64,000 nucleotides of DNA from Phocaeicola oris (GCF_021295095.1 NZ_JAJLQX010000018.1:1-64000); one strand, 5' to 3'; positions 42,452-51,106 are shown, counted from the first letter of the stretch. The notes: a model not told the origin generated them from the sequence alone. Numbers and translations: made by a program.

Positions 42452-43099
42452 TTACGATTCAAAGTATAATTCTCCAAAGAATTCCGGACAATGGAAATTC
42501 GGACTATCAGTCTTAATAGGGTTCCATGAAAGGAAATGAGGTGTTTGTAATTCATCTCCGCATTTGTAGAAGTTGGCACGAATAAGGGTGTTGTCGAGTG
42601 AAGTGATGTGATGCTTGTAGAATACCTCGTAAGGAATAACTAAGGCTACTTCCCAACGACTTTTGCCAATTTTTTCGTCGAATGTTTTATGTCCGAGTGA
42701 ACTCCAACGGAGTACTTTTTTCATGATTTCCGGAGAAGCCATCTCACGCCCTTGCCTGCTGGGACCACATTCTAAGAGAATGGTTCCGATGCAGTTACAT
42801 TCTAAATTGTAATAGATGTTGTCGCCACCGGGGGCAGAAAAAAATTCTACACAAGAATCTGTCCATACATGACCGGCGTCTTCACCATACTTGGCACGAC
42901 TGCTTTTCTCTTCCACACGGTAATGGATAAGGATTGCGTCGTTAGTGTGAGCAATACGGAATTCAACTTTCGGTTTATATGGATAATCTTTTTCCCAGTC
43001 AACGGTATTGATAGGAATAAACTCTATGCCTGCGCTATCCAATATAGAAGGAATGGCAGTAGCGTTGGATATTTTTTTTGAAATCTTTTTTACGTTCAT
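42452..43099 (-). CDS. Carbohydrate-binding family 9-like protein
   Basis: A 215-residue protein of the CBM9-like/DOMON fold: KVEFRIAHTNDAILIHYRVE, then VWTDSCVEFFSAPGGDNIYYNLE, RWEVALVIPYEVF and an RANFYKCGDELQTPHFLSW ending. The family occurs in Bacteroidales, often without a signal peptide as here, and its ligand is unknown. It is the first gene of an operon with the glucosaminidase and cytidine deaminase. The promoter at 43130 fits the ATG at 43099. Confidence 0.85.
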   Translation of the reverse strand: MNVKKISKKISNATAIPSILDSAGIEFIPINTVDWEKDYPYKPKVEFRIAHTNDAILIHYRVEEKSSRAKYGEDAGHVWTDSCVEFFSAPGGDNIYYNLECNCIGTILLECGPSRQGREMASPEIMKKVLRWSSLGHKTFDEKIGKSRWEVALVIPYEVFYKHHITSLDNTLIRANFYKCGDELQTPHFLSWNPIKTDSPNFHCPEFFGELYFES

Positions 43100-43129
43100 G
43101 ATATTTGGATTTATAATCTGTTATTATTG

Positions 43130-43137
43130 CAAAGATA
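43130..43137 (-). promoter_or_regulatory. -7 element of the CBM9-glucosaminidase-cdd operon
   Basis: Minus-strand TATCTTTG, exact TAnnTTTG, 31 bases before the ATG at 43099. Confidence 0.55.
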
Positions 43138-43386
43138 GTATATTTCTTTATATTCTGAACGACGACAATGAATTAATCGAGATGGTCTTCTGAGTTTTAA
43201 CATTCAAAGACCGATTAGTCCACTTTAACGGGAAGGTAGTGATTACAGATGAAAATATTAAAATGTGTGGGTAAAATGAATAATGTGAGTTTCGACGATT
43301 CTAAAACAATACGAACAGTGCGTCATTGTTCCTTTTTAAATAGATACACTGCTTAGAGAATATCAACAATATAAGCTACTGATTTG

Positions 43387-43504
43387 ATGTGTATGAGTTG
43401 TTCAACTGACGCGGATGAGTCAACAAGTTCATGCGTATGAGTTGACAAGTTCATGCGGATGAGTTGGTCGGTTCATGCGTATGAGTTGCTCGATTCATGC
43501 GTAT
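43387..43504. repeat. 22-bp phased repeat array C (six copies)
   Basis: Cores at 43387 (ATGTGTAT), 43409 (ACGCGGAT), 43431 (ATGCGTAT), 43453 (ATGCGGAT), 43475 (ATGCGTAT) and 43497 (ATGCGTAT) are exactly 22 bases apart. Relative to arrays A and B the consensus is reversed (GAGTTG follows rather than CAACTC preceding). Spacers vary more than cores: GAGTTGTTCAACTG, GAGTCAACAAGTTC, GAGTTGACAAGTTC, GAGTTGGTCGGTTC, GAGTTGCTCGATTC. Confidence 0.85.
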
Positions 43505-43812
43505 GACTTTTCCTCCGTCTCTTTATGACCATTTTAATGGATCAAACAAAAGGGGAAAAACACCTTACCAACATGCTATATGGACCATATTCTACCCTTG
43601 TAGGTTTCTGCGTGACCTTTCTGTTATTTCATTGAACTCACGTTAAATTAGGAGAGTGGGAGAGGAATAATTAAACATTTCTGATCACAAATAATAGCTT
43701 TCATTCTTTATTACTACATTTCAATTGTTAGTCGACTCTTTAACTCATCAAAAAATAAGCAGGTTTTGCGAAATTTTATGGCCAATTAATTTTTTCTTTC
43801 AAACGGAAGCAC

Positions 43813-43820
43813 TATATTTG
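43813..43820 (+). promoter_or_regulatory. -7 element of tonB
   Basis: TATATTTG, exact TAnnTTTG, 36 bases before the ATG at 43857. A small perfect hairpin (GTGCAA TG TTGCAC, 43825-43838) lies at or just after the expected transcript start and may protect the leader. Confidence 0.6.
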
Positions 43821-43856
43821 TGACGTGCAATGTTGCACAAATTAAAAAAAAGTAAT

Positions 43857-44549
43857 ATGGAAATTAAAAAATCTCCGAAAGCAGATCTCGAAGGTAAAAG
43901 AAGTACCTGGCTGCTTATTGGGTACATTTTCATTCTTGCCATTACTTTTGTCGCATTCGAATGGAGTGAGCGCGATATGAAGGTTGACTTGAATGCTGCT
44001 GTAGCCGATATTGATTTTGAAGAGGAGGTTATTCCTATCACAGAACAGGAACAACCCAAACAAGCTCCTCCTCCACCAGAGGCTCCAAAGGCAGAGGAAG
44101 TCTTGGAAATTGTAAAGAACGATGCCAATATTCAGGAATCTACGATTCAAGCGTCAGATGATACGAAGAAAGCCGTAGAAGTTAAATATACTCCTGTACA
44201 GCAGGTTGTTGAAGAGGAAGAACCGGAAGAAGAACAAATCTTCCAAGTTGTAGAGGAAATGCCTGAATTCCCCGGTGGTATGGCAGAATGTTTGAAGTTC
44301 TTAAGTAAGAATATAAAATATCCTACCATTTCTCAGGAAAATGGTGTACAAGGTCGTGTAATCATTCAGTTTGTTGTTAACCGTGACGGTTCTATTGTAG
44401 ATCCTCAGGTAGTTCGTGGCGTTGACCCTTATTTGGATAAAGAAGCATTACGTGTGGTATCATCCATGCCTAAATGGAAACCTGGAAAACAACGCGGTAA
44501 ACCGGTTCGTGTAAAATATACCGTACCTGTAACGTTTAGATTACAGTAA
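43857..44549 (+). CDS. tonB: TonB-family energy transducer
   Basis: A 230-residue protein that carries proton-motive energy from the inner membrane to outer-membrane transporters. One N-terminal membrane helix (about 18-36, LLIGYIFILAITFVAFEW), a Pro/Glu-rich periplasmic spacer (EQPKQAPPPPEAPKAEE), and a C-terminal TonB domain (GGMAECLKFLSKNIKYP, then QGRVIIQFVVNRDGSIVDPQ and MPKWKPGKQRGKPVRVKYTV). I use the ATG at 43857 because the earlier frame overlaps the leader hairpin. The exbB/exbD genes, its usual partners, lie 2 kb downstream in a separate operon. Confidence 0.95.
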   Translation: MEIKKSPKADLEGKRSTWLLIGYIFILAITFVAFEWSERDMKVDLNAAVADIDFEEEVIPITEQEQPKQAPPPPEAPKAEEVLEIVKNDANIQESTIQASDDTKKAVEVKYTPVQQVVEEEEPEEEQIFQVVEEMPEFPGGMAECLKFLSKNIKYPTISQENGVQGRVIIQFVVNRDGSIVDPQVVRGVDPYLDKEALRVVSSMPKWKPGKQRGKPVRVKYTVPVTFRLQ

Positions 44550-44570
44550 TTTTTACTATCATAATTTTAT

Positions 44571-44600
44571 GAAGGCCGCCTTCGGGAGGCCTTCTTTTTT
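44571..44600 (+). terminator. Rho-independent terminator after tonB
   Basis: GAAGGCC and GGCCTTC pair around a TTCG-type loop, followed by TTTTTT. It lies 22 bases after the tonB stop. The longest open frame of the next gene would start inside it, at 44569, which argues against that start. Confidence 0.9.
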
Positions 44601-44616
44601 CTATCGGATTCAAACT

Positions 44617-45594
44617 ATGATTTATTCTTCTTCTCAGTTGCTTGATAAGTTTAATGCTTATCTCCTCCGGCTTTCTTTAGACCGGAATCCCAAAGGACTA
44701 TATGAACCTATTATTTATGAGCTTTCTTTAGGAGGCAAACGATTACGTCCTATTTTAATGATGTTTGCTTATTTATTATATAAGGATGATGTTGATGTTC
44801 TGCTTCCTCAAGCCGCCGGATTAGAGATATATCATAACTTTACTTTGCTCCATGACGATGTGATGGATCATTCGGCTTTACGCAGAGGTAAGCCTACCGT
44901 TCATAAAGTTTGGAATGAGAATACAGCAGTTCTTTCCGGTGACGCAATGACTATTCTTGCCTATCAGTTGATGTGTCAGTGTAAAGCCCCATATATAAAT
45001 AAGGTATTGGACGTGTTCAGTAAGACGGCTTTGGAAATATGTGAAGGGCAACAGTATGACATGGATTTTGAGGTCAGAGATAATGTGTCGATAGAAGAAT
45101 ATATTGAAATGATTCGTTTAAAGACTTCTGTACTTTTGGCAGGAGCATTGAAGATAGGAGCCATATTAGCCGATGCTTCGGAAGAAGAACAACAGAAGTT
45201 ATATGATTTTGGAATAAAAATAGGTCTTGCATTTCAGTTGCAGGATGATTATTTGGATGTTTATGGCGATTCAAAGGTGTTTGGAAAACCGATTGGAGGA
45301 GATATTTTGGAAAATAAAAAGACATTTATGTTGATCTCCGCGTTAAACCTGTCGGAAGAAAAACAACAGCAGGAAATGATGCGGTGGATTCGGGCTAAAG
45401 AGTTTAATCCCAAAGAGAAGGTAGCGGTTATCACTTCTATTTATAATCAATTAGGTATTGGCGATTTGGTTGTAGAGAAAATTAAAACATTATATAATGA
45501 GGGACTCTCTATTCTAAGTTCGGTAAATGGAAGAGAAGCGTATAAAAGCGAACTTGAAAAGTTTGCCAATCATTTAATGAAAAGGAATATGTAA
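44617..45594 (+). CDS. Polyprenyl diphosphate synthase
   Basis: A trans-prenyltransferase of 325 residues from the ATG at 44617 (MIYSSSQLLDKFNAYLLRLS). First Asp-rich motif LLHDDVMDHSALRRGKPTVH (DDxxD), lysine/arginine motif GGKRLRPILMMF, and second Asp-rich motif FQLQDDYLDVYGD. It extends isoprenoid diphosphates, probably for the menaquinone side chain. Chain length cannot be judged firmly. The terminator just upstream separates it from tonB. Its stop overlaps the tatD start (TAATG). Confidence 0.92.
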   Translation: MIYSSSQLLDKFNAYLLRLSLDRNPKGLYEPIIYELSLGGKRLRPILMMFAYLLYKDDVDVLLPQAAGLEIYHNFTLLHDDVMDHSALRRGKPTVHKVWNENTAVLSGDAMTILAYQLMCQCKAPYINKVLDVFSKTALEICEGQQYDMDFEVRDNVSIEEYIEMIRLKTSVLLAGALKIGAILADASEEEQQKLYDFGIKIGLAFQLQDDYLDVYGDSKVFGKPIGGDILENKKTFMLISALNLSEEKQQQEMMRWIRAKEFNPKEKVAVITSIYNQLGIGDLVVEKIKTLYNEGLSILSSVNGREAYKSELEKFANHLMKRNM

Positions 45595-46367
45595 TGATTG
45601 ACACTCATGCGCATTTATATGGGAAAGAGTTCGATGACGACCGTACCGCTGTTATGCAGCGGGCAAAAGATGTCGGTGTTGAGCGTATATTCCTTCCCAA
45701 TGAAGATGAAACTACGTTGGCTGCTGTTTTGACCGTTTGTGAGGCTAATCCGGGGTTTTGTTATCCGATGATTGGCTTTCATCCGGAATGTGTAGATAAG
45801 GATTTTAAAAAGCGTCTGCTACCTATGAAAGAGCTTTTGCAACATAAAAATCCTTATATAGGAATAGGAGAGATAGGCATGGATTTGTATTGGGATAAAA
45901 CCTATTTGAAAGAACAACAAGAGGTCTTGGAGATACAAGTACAATGGGCTATGGAGTTTCATCTTCCGCTCATGATTCATTGCCGATCGGCTTATTCCGA
46001 ACTTTTTGAAATATTGGAACCATATAAAAGACAGTTGACCGGTGTATTTCATAGCTTTTCCGGAACAGAAGAAGAAGCATCCAAGCTTTTGGATTATGAT
46101 GGCTTTATGCTGGGGATAAATGGAATAGTAACATTTAAGAAGAGCACGCTGTCCGAAGTATTGGCTTCAACTGTTCCATTGGATCGCTTGGTTTTGGAAA
46201 CAGATTCTCCGTATTTGGCTCCGGTACCATATAGGGGGCGGCGTAATGAGAGTAGTTTTGTGAAAGAAACGGCAATGAAGCTTTCGTCGGTTTATTGTGT
46301 TGGTTTTGGGGAGATAGATCGTATTACAACAAAAAATGCATTAAAAGTCTTCAATTCGTTCGTTTAA
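45594..46367 (+). CDS. TatD-family metal-dependent hydrolase
   Basis: A 257-residue amidohydrolase-fold enzyme; TatD proteins are described as DNases or D-aminoacyl hydrolases. Metal ligands are visible in MIDTHAHLYG (HxH), IGIGEIGMDLYWD (Glu), PLMIHCRSAY (His), GVFHSFSG (His) and LVLETDSPYLAP (Asp). Normal length. The start overlaps the stop of the prenyl synthase gene, so they share an operon. Confidence 0.94.
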   Translation: MIDTHAHLYGKEFDDDRTAVMQRAKDVGVERIFLPNEDETTLAAVLTVCEANPGFCYPMIGFHPECVDKDFKKRLLPMKELLQHKNPYIGIGEIGMDLYWDKTYLKEQQEVLEIQVQWAMEFHLPLMIHCRSAYSELFEILEPYKRQLTGVFHSFSGTEEEASKLLDYDGFMLGINGIVTFKKSTLSEVLASTVPLDRLVLETDSPYLAPVPYRGRRNESSFVKETAMKLSSVYCVGFGEIDRITTKNALKVFNSFV

Positions 46368-46543
46368 GTTTTTAAAGTTTATTAATTTTGTAGCGATAAA
46401 AGAAGAATTGTTTCCTATAAAAGGTGCTACATTAAAAAAAAACAATACATTTGTAGATAAAATTGCTTGCTATTACCAAATTTCTTTGTAATTTGCACCC
46501 GATTTATAAAAAGACGATGATATTGCTGTATGGAGACAGTGAG

Positions 46544-46631
46544 GGAGAGATGCTCGAGTGGTTGAAGAGGCACGCCTGGAAAGCGTGTAAACGTCTAAAG
46601 CGTTTCGCGGGTTCGAATCCCGCTTTCTCCG
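46544..46631 (+). tRNA. tRNA-Ser (GGA anticodon)
   Basis: An 88-base class II tRNA. The acceptor stem GGAGAGA pairs with TTTCTCC; the anticodon arm CACGCCTGGAAAGCGTG shows anticodon GGA; a long variable arm (AACGTCTAAAGCGTT) marks a Ser-type tRNA; the T arm is GCGGGTTCGAATCCCGC. The discriminator base is G, and CCA is not encoded. It lies between tatD and exbB on their strand. Confidence 0.96.
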
Positions 46632-46702
46632 CAGTTGATTAGAACATGGAAATATATGTTAAACAATAATTAATTAATTAATCTTAAAAAATTAGACACA
46701 CA

Positions 46703-47476
46703 ATGAAAAAGTTATTTGCAATTCTTGCAGTGATGGGAGTTCTTACCCTTGGTACAGTACCTGCAGTGGCTCAGGATGAGGCTGCAGCCCCAGCTCAAAC
46801 AGAAGAAATGGCAGTTCCTGCTGCTGAAGAAGGTGGAAGTATCCACAAGGCAATTAAGACTAAGTTTATCGAAGGTAGCGCAGGCTTCATGTCATTGGTT
46901 GCTATTGCATTGGTAATTGGTCTTGCTTTCTGTATTGAACGTATTATTTACTTAAGCTTGGCTCAGGTTAATACAAAGAGATTAATGAAAGCTGTTGAAG
47001 AGAATCTTGAAAAAGGTGATTTGGAAGGAGCTAAGACCGTTTGCCGTGATACTCGTGGTCCTGTTGCTTCTATTTGCTATCAAGGTTTGATGAGAGTTGA
47101 TCAAGGGCTTGACGTTGTTGAGCGTGCTATTACATCCTACGGTGGTGTTCAGGCAGGTTATCTTGAAAAAGGTTGCTCTTGGATCACATTGTTCATCGCC
47201 ATGTCTCCGTCATTAGGATTCTTGGGAACTGTTGTTGGTATGGTTCAGGCATTCGATAATATCCAGAAAGTTGGTGATATTTCTCCAACAGTCGTTGCAG
47301 GAGGTATGAAGGTTGCTTTGATCACTACTATCTTCGGTTTGATCGCAGCTTTGATCCTTCAGGTTTTCTATAACTATATTCTTTCTAAGATTGAGGAAAT
47401 TACAAGCGATATGGAAGATTCTTCAATCACATTACTTGATATGGTAACAAAGTATAATTTGAAATATAATAAATAA
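46703..47476 (+). CDS. exbB: MotA/TolQ/ExbB proton channel protein
   Basis: The proton-channel subunit energising TonB, 257 residues. An N-terminal signal-like segment (MKKLFAILAVMGVLTLGTVP, ending VAQDEA) and an Ala/Glu-rich linker precede the channel: a first helix around FMSLVAIALVIGLAFCIERI, and the conserved core ITLFIAMSPSLGFLGTVVGM with VQAFDNI, then PTVVAGGMKVALITTIFGLI. This is the standard Bacteroidales layout. It heads a four-gene operon with an unknown membrane protein and two ExbD proteins. Confidence 0.94.
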   Translation: MKKLFAILAVMGVLTLGTVPAVAQDEAAAPAQTEEMAVPAAEEGGSIHKAIKTKFIEGSAGFMSLVAIALVIGLAFCIERIIYLSLAQVNTKRLMKAVEENLEKGDLEGAKTVCRDTRGPVASICYQGLMRVDQGLDVVERAITSYGGVQAGYLEKGCSWITLFIAMSPSLGFLGTVVGMVQAFDNIQKVGDISPTVVAGGMKVALITTIFGLIAALILQVFYNYILSKIEEITSDMEDSSITLLDMVTKYNLKYNK

Positions 47477-47485
47477 TTAGGAATA

Positions 47486-47953
47486 ATGGCAAAGTTATCT
47501 TATAAATTCTCTTATCGAATTCTTTATGTCCTCTTTGCAATTATTATAGTTGTTTTGGGATTATTCTACTTTGTAGGATATAATAATCCGATGGGTGAAT
47601 ACAATGCTCCTCAACATACGGAGACATTGATTATCTTGCTCTATGCTTTGGCTATTTTTGCATTCGTCATGTTCTTTATCGGAAAGTTTACCCACGTGGT
47701 TTCTTTATTGAAGAATGAACCAAAGCAGGGTCTTCGTTTCTTGATATTTGATATTGTTTTGATTGCTTTATTGGCGATTACATGGGCAATTGGTTCTACT
47801 GACCCTGTGACATTAACAGACGGTTCGGTTTTCTCAGATGCTTCAATGATTAAGCTTACTGACTGTATGCTTAATTCACTTTATATATTGTTAATTGTTG
47901 GAGTTGTTGGTTTATTATTGAACCTTTCCGGTATATTTAAGAAGATTAAGTAA
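47486..47953 (+). CDS. Small four-helix membrane protein of the exb operon, unknown
   Basis: A 155-residue protein, almost all membrane helices (about 8-28, 49-68, 84-103 and 128-148). I do not recognise a named family. It lies 9 bases after exbB and 20 before the first exbD, so it is probably made with the TonB energy complex; an accessory role in that complex is inferred from position. Confidence 0.75.
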   Translation: MAKLSYKFSYRILYVLFAIIIVVLGLFYFVGYNNPMGEYNAPQHTETLIILLYALAIFAFVMFFIGKFTHVVSLLKNEPKQGLRFLIFDIVLIALLAITWAIGSTDPVTLTDGSVFSDASMIKLTDCMLNSLYILLIVGVVGLLLNLSGIFKKIK

Positions 47954-47973
47954 TAGTTTAAAAGAGTAATAAA

Positions 47974-48570
47974 ATGGCAAGAAAGAAAAAAGAAGTACCT
48001 CAGGTCAACTCTAGCTCTACAGCCGATATTGCCTTTATCTTACTTATCTTCTTCCTTATTACGACATCAATGGATACTGACCGTGGTTTGGCAAGACGTT
48101 TACCACCACCACCAGATCCAAATGCTAAAAAGGATGATAATATTATCGTAAAGGAGCGTAATGTTCTTCAGGTTCGTTTGAATAAGGATAACCAACTTAT
48201 GTGTGGTTCCGATTGGATTAACGTTAACCAGTTGAGAGCAAAGGCTAAAGAGTTTATAGCTAACCCGAATGATGAACCATCACTCCCGGAAAAGCATACG
48301 AAGAATATTCCATTGTTGGGAGGTGATTGTCAGATTACAGAGAACCATGTCATTTCAGTTACGAATGACGTTGGTACCAGTTATCAGGCATATATTGAAG
48401 TTCAGAACGAGTTGGTTGCTGCTTACAACGAACTTCGTGATGAGTTAGGCAAACAAAGATTTGGTAAAGCATTTAATGAATGTTCAAAGGAACAGCAAGA
48501 GGCTATCAAACAGTTTTATCCTCAGAAGATTTCTGAAGCTGAACCTAAAAAATATGGAGAAAAGAAATAA
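47974..48570 (+). CDS. exbD: ExbD/TolR biopolymer transport protein (first copy)
   Basis: A 198-residue ExbD family protein. SSSTADIAFILLIFFLITTSMDTD is one membrane helix with the conserved proton-carrying Asp in TADIAF. A Pro-rich stretch (RLPPPPDPN) leads to a long periplasmic domain, with a low-homology insertion about 105-130. Its stop overlaps the second exbD start by one base. Confidence 0.92.
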   Translation: MARKKKEVPQVNSSSTADIAFILLIFFLITTSMDTDRGLARRLPPPPDPNAKKDDNIIVKERNVLQVRLNKDNQLMCGSDWINVNQLRAKAKEFIANPNDEPSLPEKHTKNIPLLGGDCQITENHVISVTNDVGTSYQAYIEVQNELVAAYNELRDELGKQRFGKAFNECSKEQQEAIKQFYPQKISEAEPKKYGEKK

Positions 48571-49034
48571 TGGGAAGATTTAATAAAACAGGAAAACGTG
48601 GAATGCCGGCATTGAATACATCTTCATTGCCAGACTTGGTCTTCTCTATCTTATTCTTCTTTATGATGGTAACAAGTATGCGTGAAGTTACTTTGAAGGT
48701 ACAATTCAAAGCACCGGCTGCTACTGAGCTTGAGAAGTTGGAGAAGAAATCCTTGGTTTCGTTTATCTATATAGGTAAACCAACTCAGGAATATGCAAGA
48801 AAGATTGGTACTGAGAGCCGTATTCAGTTGAACGATAAGTTTGCTGAACCGAGTGAAGTAGGTGATTATATTTATCAGGAACGTGAGAATATGAGTGAGG
48901 CTGACCAACCATTTATGACAGTTTCCATCAAGGCCGATAGGGATACTAAGATGGGTATTATCACAGATGTTAAGCAGGCTCTTCGTAAGGCTTACGCCTT
49001 GAATATTAACTACTCTGCTGTACAGCGTCAGTAA
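48570..49034 (+). CDS. exbD: ExbD/TolR biopolymer transport protein (second copy)
   Basis: A 154-residue ExbD family protein. The helix is in SSLPDLVFSILFFFMMVTSM, with the conserved Asp in LPDLVF. The periplasmic domain is compact and more typical than that of the first copy (VSIKADRDTKMGIITDVKQA). The two ExbD proteins may form a heteromeric pair around ExbB. The operon ends in the strong terminator at 49052-49093. Confidence 0.93.
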   Translation: MGRFNKTGKRGMPALNTSSLPDLVFSILFFFMMVTSMREVTLKVQFKAPAATELEKLEKKSLVSFIYIGKPTQEYARKIGTESRIQLNDKFAEPSEVGDYIYQERENMSEADQPFMTVSIKADRDTKMGIITDVKQALRKAYALNINYSAVQRQ

Positions 49035-49051
49035 TTATTAATGCTACATAG

Positions 49052-49093
49052 AAATAAAGGGAGGTTGTCGTTTAGATAAACCTCCCTTTATTT
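49052..49093. terminator. Bidirectional terminator between exbD and the GNAT gene
   Basis: AAATAAAGGGAGGTT and AACCTCCCTTTATTT form a perfect 15-bp stem with a 12-base loop, with A and T runs on both sides. It sits between convergent genes. Confidence 0.9.
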
Positions 49094-49124
49094 GTTTGAA
49101 GATGGTGTTTATAGATATATACGT

Positions 49125-49652
49125 TTATACCATTCCGTATACCTCTTTATATAGAGTATTTTTTATCTTTTCGTAGTTTTGCTCCATGTCTATATCTCCG
49201 TAGTTCATAATGTACATGGGATAAGCTTTGTCTGTTGGACGATATGGTGGTTGCATATAATCGTGATGATCTAATTTGAATCCGGCCCGTAGGTAGAAGT
49301 TTATTCTGCGTTTGGCGAGTTCATCATCCGGACGCTCAACTTCAATGATGATAGGTTTCTTTATTTTATTCAGAAGTGTCTCTATTATTTTAGTGCCATA
49401 GCTTCTATTTCGAATTTGTTTGCTTATGGCAAAGTGTTCTATGTAATATATATCAGGGAATTCCCAGAAGTTGAGCAATCCTATCGCTTTTTTATCATCT
49501 TCCAATACATTGCAGCAGAACAGAGGTTCATAATCAGTGTTATTACGTTGTAGAGACAAATCCCGTCTTTCATTTGCCGGAAATGCCTCTACAAGAAGAT
49601 CTTCTACAAACTGATAAATCTCATCAGCCGTAGTGATAGGCCGAATGTTCAT
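49125..49652 (-). CDS. GNAT-family N-acetyltransferase
   Basis: A 175-residue GNAT-fold protein. FCCNVLEDDKKAIGLLNFWE, then YYIEHFAISKQIRNRSYGTK carries the acetyl-CoA loop (QIRNRSYGT, of R/Q-x-x-G-x-G/A type), and FYLRAGFKLDHHDYMQPPY is the C-terminal signature. The substrate is unknown. Its start overlaps the M64 peptidase stop by one base, so the two are co-transcribed. Confidence 0.88.
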   Translation of the reverse strand: MNIRPITTADEIYQFVEDLLVEAFPANERRDLSLQRNNTDYEPLFCCNVLEDDKKAIGLLNFWEFPDIYYIEHFAISKQIRNRSYGTKIIETLLNKIKKPIIIEVERPDDELAKRRINFYLRAGFKLDHHDYMQPPYRPTDKAYPMYIMNYGDIDMEQNYEKIKNTLYKEVYGMV

Positions 49653-50941
49653 TATTTATCTATATAGAATTTTATCAGACGTTCTAAAGCCCGTTGACAA
49701 ACAGGACAAAAAGCAGGAGCTTCGTTAATCTTCATACGGCACTCTGTTGCCGGTCGGTAAACACCTCCATGTTGTGTATAGCCACCACCTTCGTATACGC
49801 CTACTGCTGTATAAATGTCCGGTTCTTTTGTTTTCACCGGAGTTGGAATAGGAGTTCCTTCCGGTAGCATATCCTGCCATTTGCTTCCAAAGTCAACTAA
49901 TGTAGTCAGATTGGGCTCCCATGGCTCAACATCTTTTGGGTAAAGCGGGCTCTCTGCCGCTTCGTATGCGTATTCGTCGGCCAAACCACCGAAACTGTGC
50001 CCGAATTCGTGGACAACAACCGGCTCATACATGCGGTGATGAGAAGTTGTCAGCGTAAATGCGTTATAGATTCCTCCACCTCCGTACGTGTCGGAGTTAG
50101 CGAGGATAATGATATGCTCGTATGGAATGCCGGCAAGCCAATTATGTATCTTCTTAACCTGATTAGTTGTTAAGTAACGATCGGAATAGAAAGTATCGAA
50201 GTGTGAGTTGACAGCCGTCCGCTTCCATTCGTTTTTACGTGGAATACTTACGCCACTGTCTTCCGATGTGCTTTGAACAAGTACCACATTGAAATGCTCT
50301 TTTAATTTCTTGAACGGCTCGTGGTTAAAGATGGCATTAACAGCTTTCTGTGCATCCGCTTCGAAAAGTGGCATCTGTTCTTGAGTATAGCCTTCAGCCA
50401 TAATAGCTATATCAATACAATCTTCGGCATTTCCGTTTTGCAACAGATACTTATGTGGAGTAACATTATTCTCTCCCATACGGTGAATCAGAATATCGGT
50501 TGGTTTTACCGTATGAGTCAGTTCTGCGCTTACTTCGTGGCGTGCGTTCTTAATATTAACAGTTATTTCCACTTCTTGCTTTGGAAAAGGCAGAAGAACG
50601 GTGTGTTGGAATGCCTTGCTTAGATGTTTGGCTTCTTCTTCGCCCAGCCATTCCTGAAACAGACAGGAAAAAGAATTCTTATAAATAATGTTTCTCGTTG
50701 TTTTATCTCTCATAATTACTTCACCATTTCCTGCAAGGGGAATTTCTGACAGATGGGTGTGTCGACCTGCCCAACCGGGTAGGGATACAAGTTCGTCCAG
50801 ACTGATGTACTGCTTGTCATAATTACCGGAGAAAAGGTAATCAATTCGAAGTGTACGATTCTCAAAGTAGGCATTAAAATCTTGTGCCGGAATAGATATG
50901 GCGACAATTAGCGTGACAAATAATAAAAAGAGCTTTTTCAT
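49652..50941 (-). CDS. Secreted M64 (IgA peptidase-type) metallopeptidase
   Basis: A 429-residue protein. Signal peptide at 1-19 (MKKLFLLFVTLIVAISIPAQ). An N-terminal beta-rich M64_N region is followed by the peptidase domain, whose zinc site is EPVVVHEFGHSFGGLADEYA (HExxHxxGxxDE). A Cys pair near the end (CRMKINEAPAFCPVCQRAL) is typical for the family. The name comes from an IgA-cleaving enzyme; the real substrate here is not known. The leftward promoter at 50991 fits its start. Confidence 0.93.
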   Translation of the reverse strand: MKKLFLLFVTLIVAISIPAQDFNAYFENRTLRIDYLFSGNYDKQYISLDELVSLPGWAGRHTHLSEIPLAGNGEVIMRDKTTRNIIYKNSFSCLFQEWLGEEEAKHLSKAFQHTVLLPFPKQEVEITVNIKNARHEVSAELTHTVKPTDILIHRMGENNVTPHKYLLQNGNAEDCIDIAIMAEGYTQEQMPLFEADAQKAVNAIFNHEPFKKLKEHFNVVLVQSTSEDSGVSIPRKNEWKRTAVNSHFDTFYSDRYLTTNQVKKIHNWLAGIPYEHIIILANSDTYGGGGIYNAFTLTTSHHRMYEPVVVHEFGHSFGGLADEYAYEAAESPLYPKDVEPWEPNLTTLVDFGSKWQDMLPEGTPIPTPVKTKEPDIYTAVGVYEGGGYTQHGGVYRPATECRMKINEAPAFCPVCQRALERLIKFYIDK

Positions 50942-50990
50942 ATTAGTGAGAATTAATGATTAACAGCACCTCGTAAGGTTCTGCTTTAGG

Positions 50991-50998
50991 CAAAGATA
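50991..50998 (-). promoter_or_regulatory. -7 element of the M64-GNAT operon
   Basis: Minus-strand TATCTTTG, exact TAnnTTTG, 50 bases before the start codon at 50941. Confidence 0.55.
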
Positions 50999-51071
50999 CA
51001 TTCTTTATTTTAATTCGGTCACCTTTATAAAGAAATCTTTTATAGCTAATATCAATTTTCAAAAATAACTT

Positions 51072-51079
51072 TATCTTTG
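51072..51079 (+). promoter_or_regulatory. -7 element of the Lrp-type gene
   Basis: TATCTTTG, exact TAnnTTTG, 28 bases before the ATG at 51107. Confidence 0.55.
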
Positions 51080-51106
51080 CAATACGACTAATGAGAAATA
51101 TGTGTG

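Larger units (their letters stand above)
43100..43856. other. Long divergent intergenic region with repeat array C
   Basis: About 750 bases between divergent genes. It holds the leftward promoter at 43130, the six-copy 22-bp array at 43387-43504, and the tonB promoter at 43813. The rest is AT-rich with no coding sequence that I can support. Confidence 0.55.

Noticed and set aside
43387-43504. CRISPR array
   Set aside because: The repeats recur every 22 bases with short related spacers, so there are no unique spacers of 30 bases or so, and no cas genes are present.
44569-44616. Earlier start for polyprenyl synthase
   Set aside because: The extra codons fall within the tonB terminator; family N-termini align at 44617.
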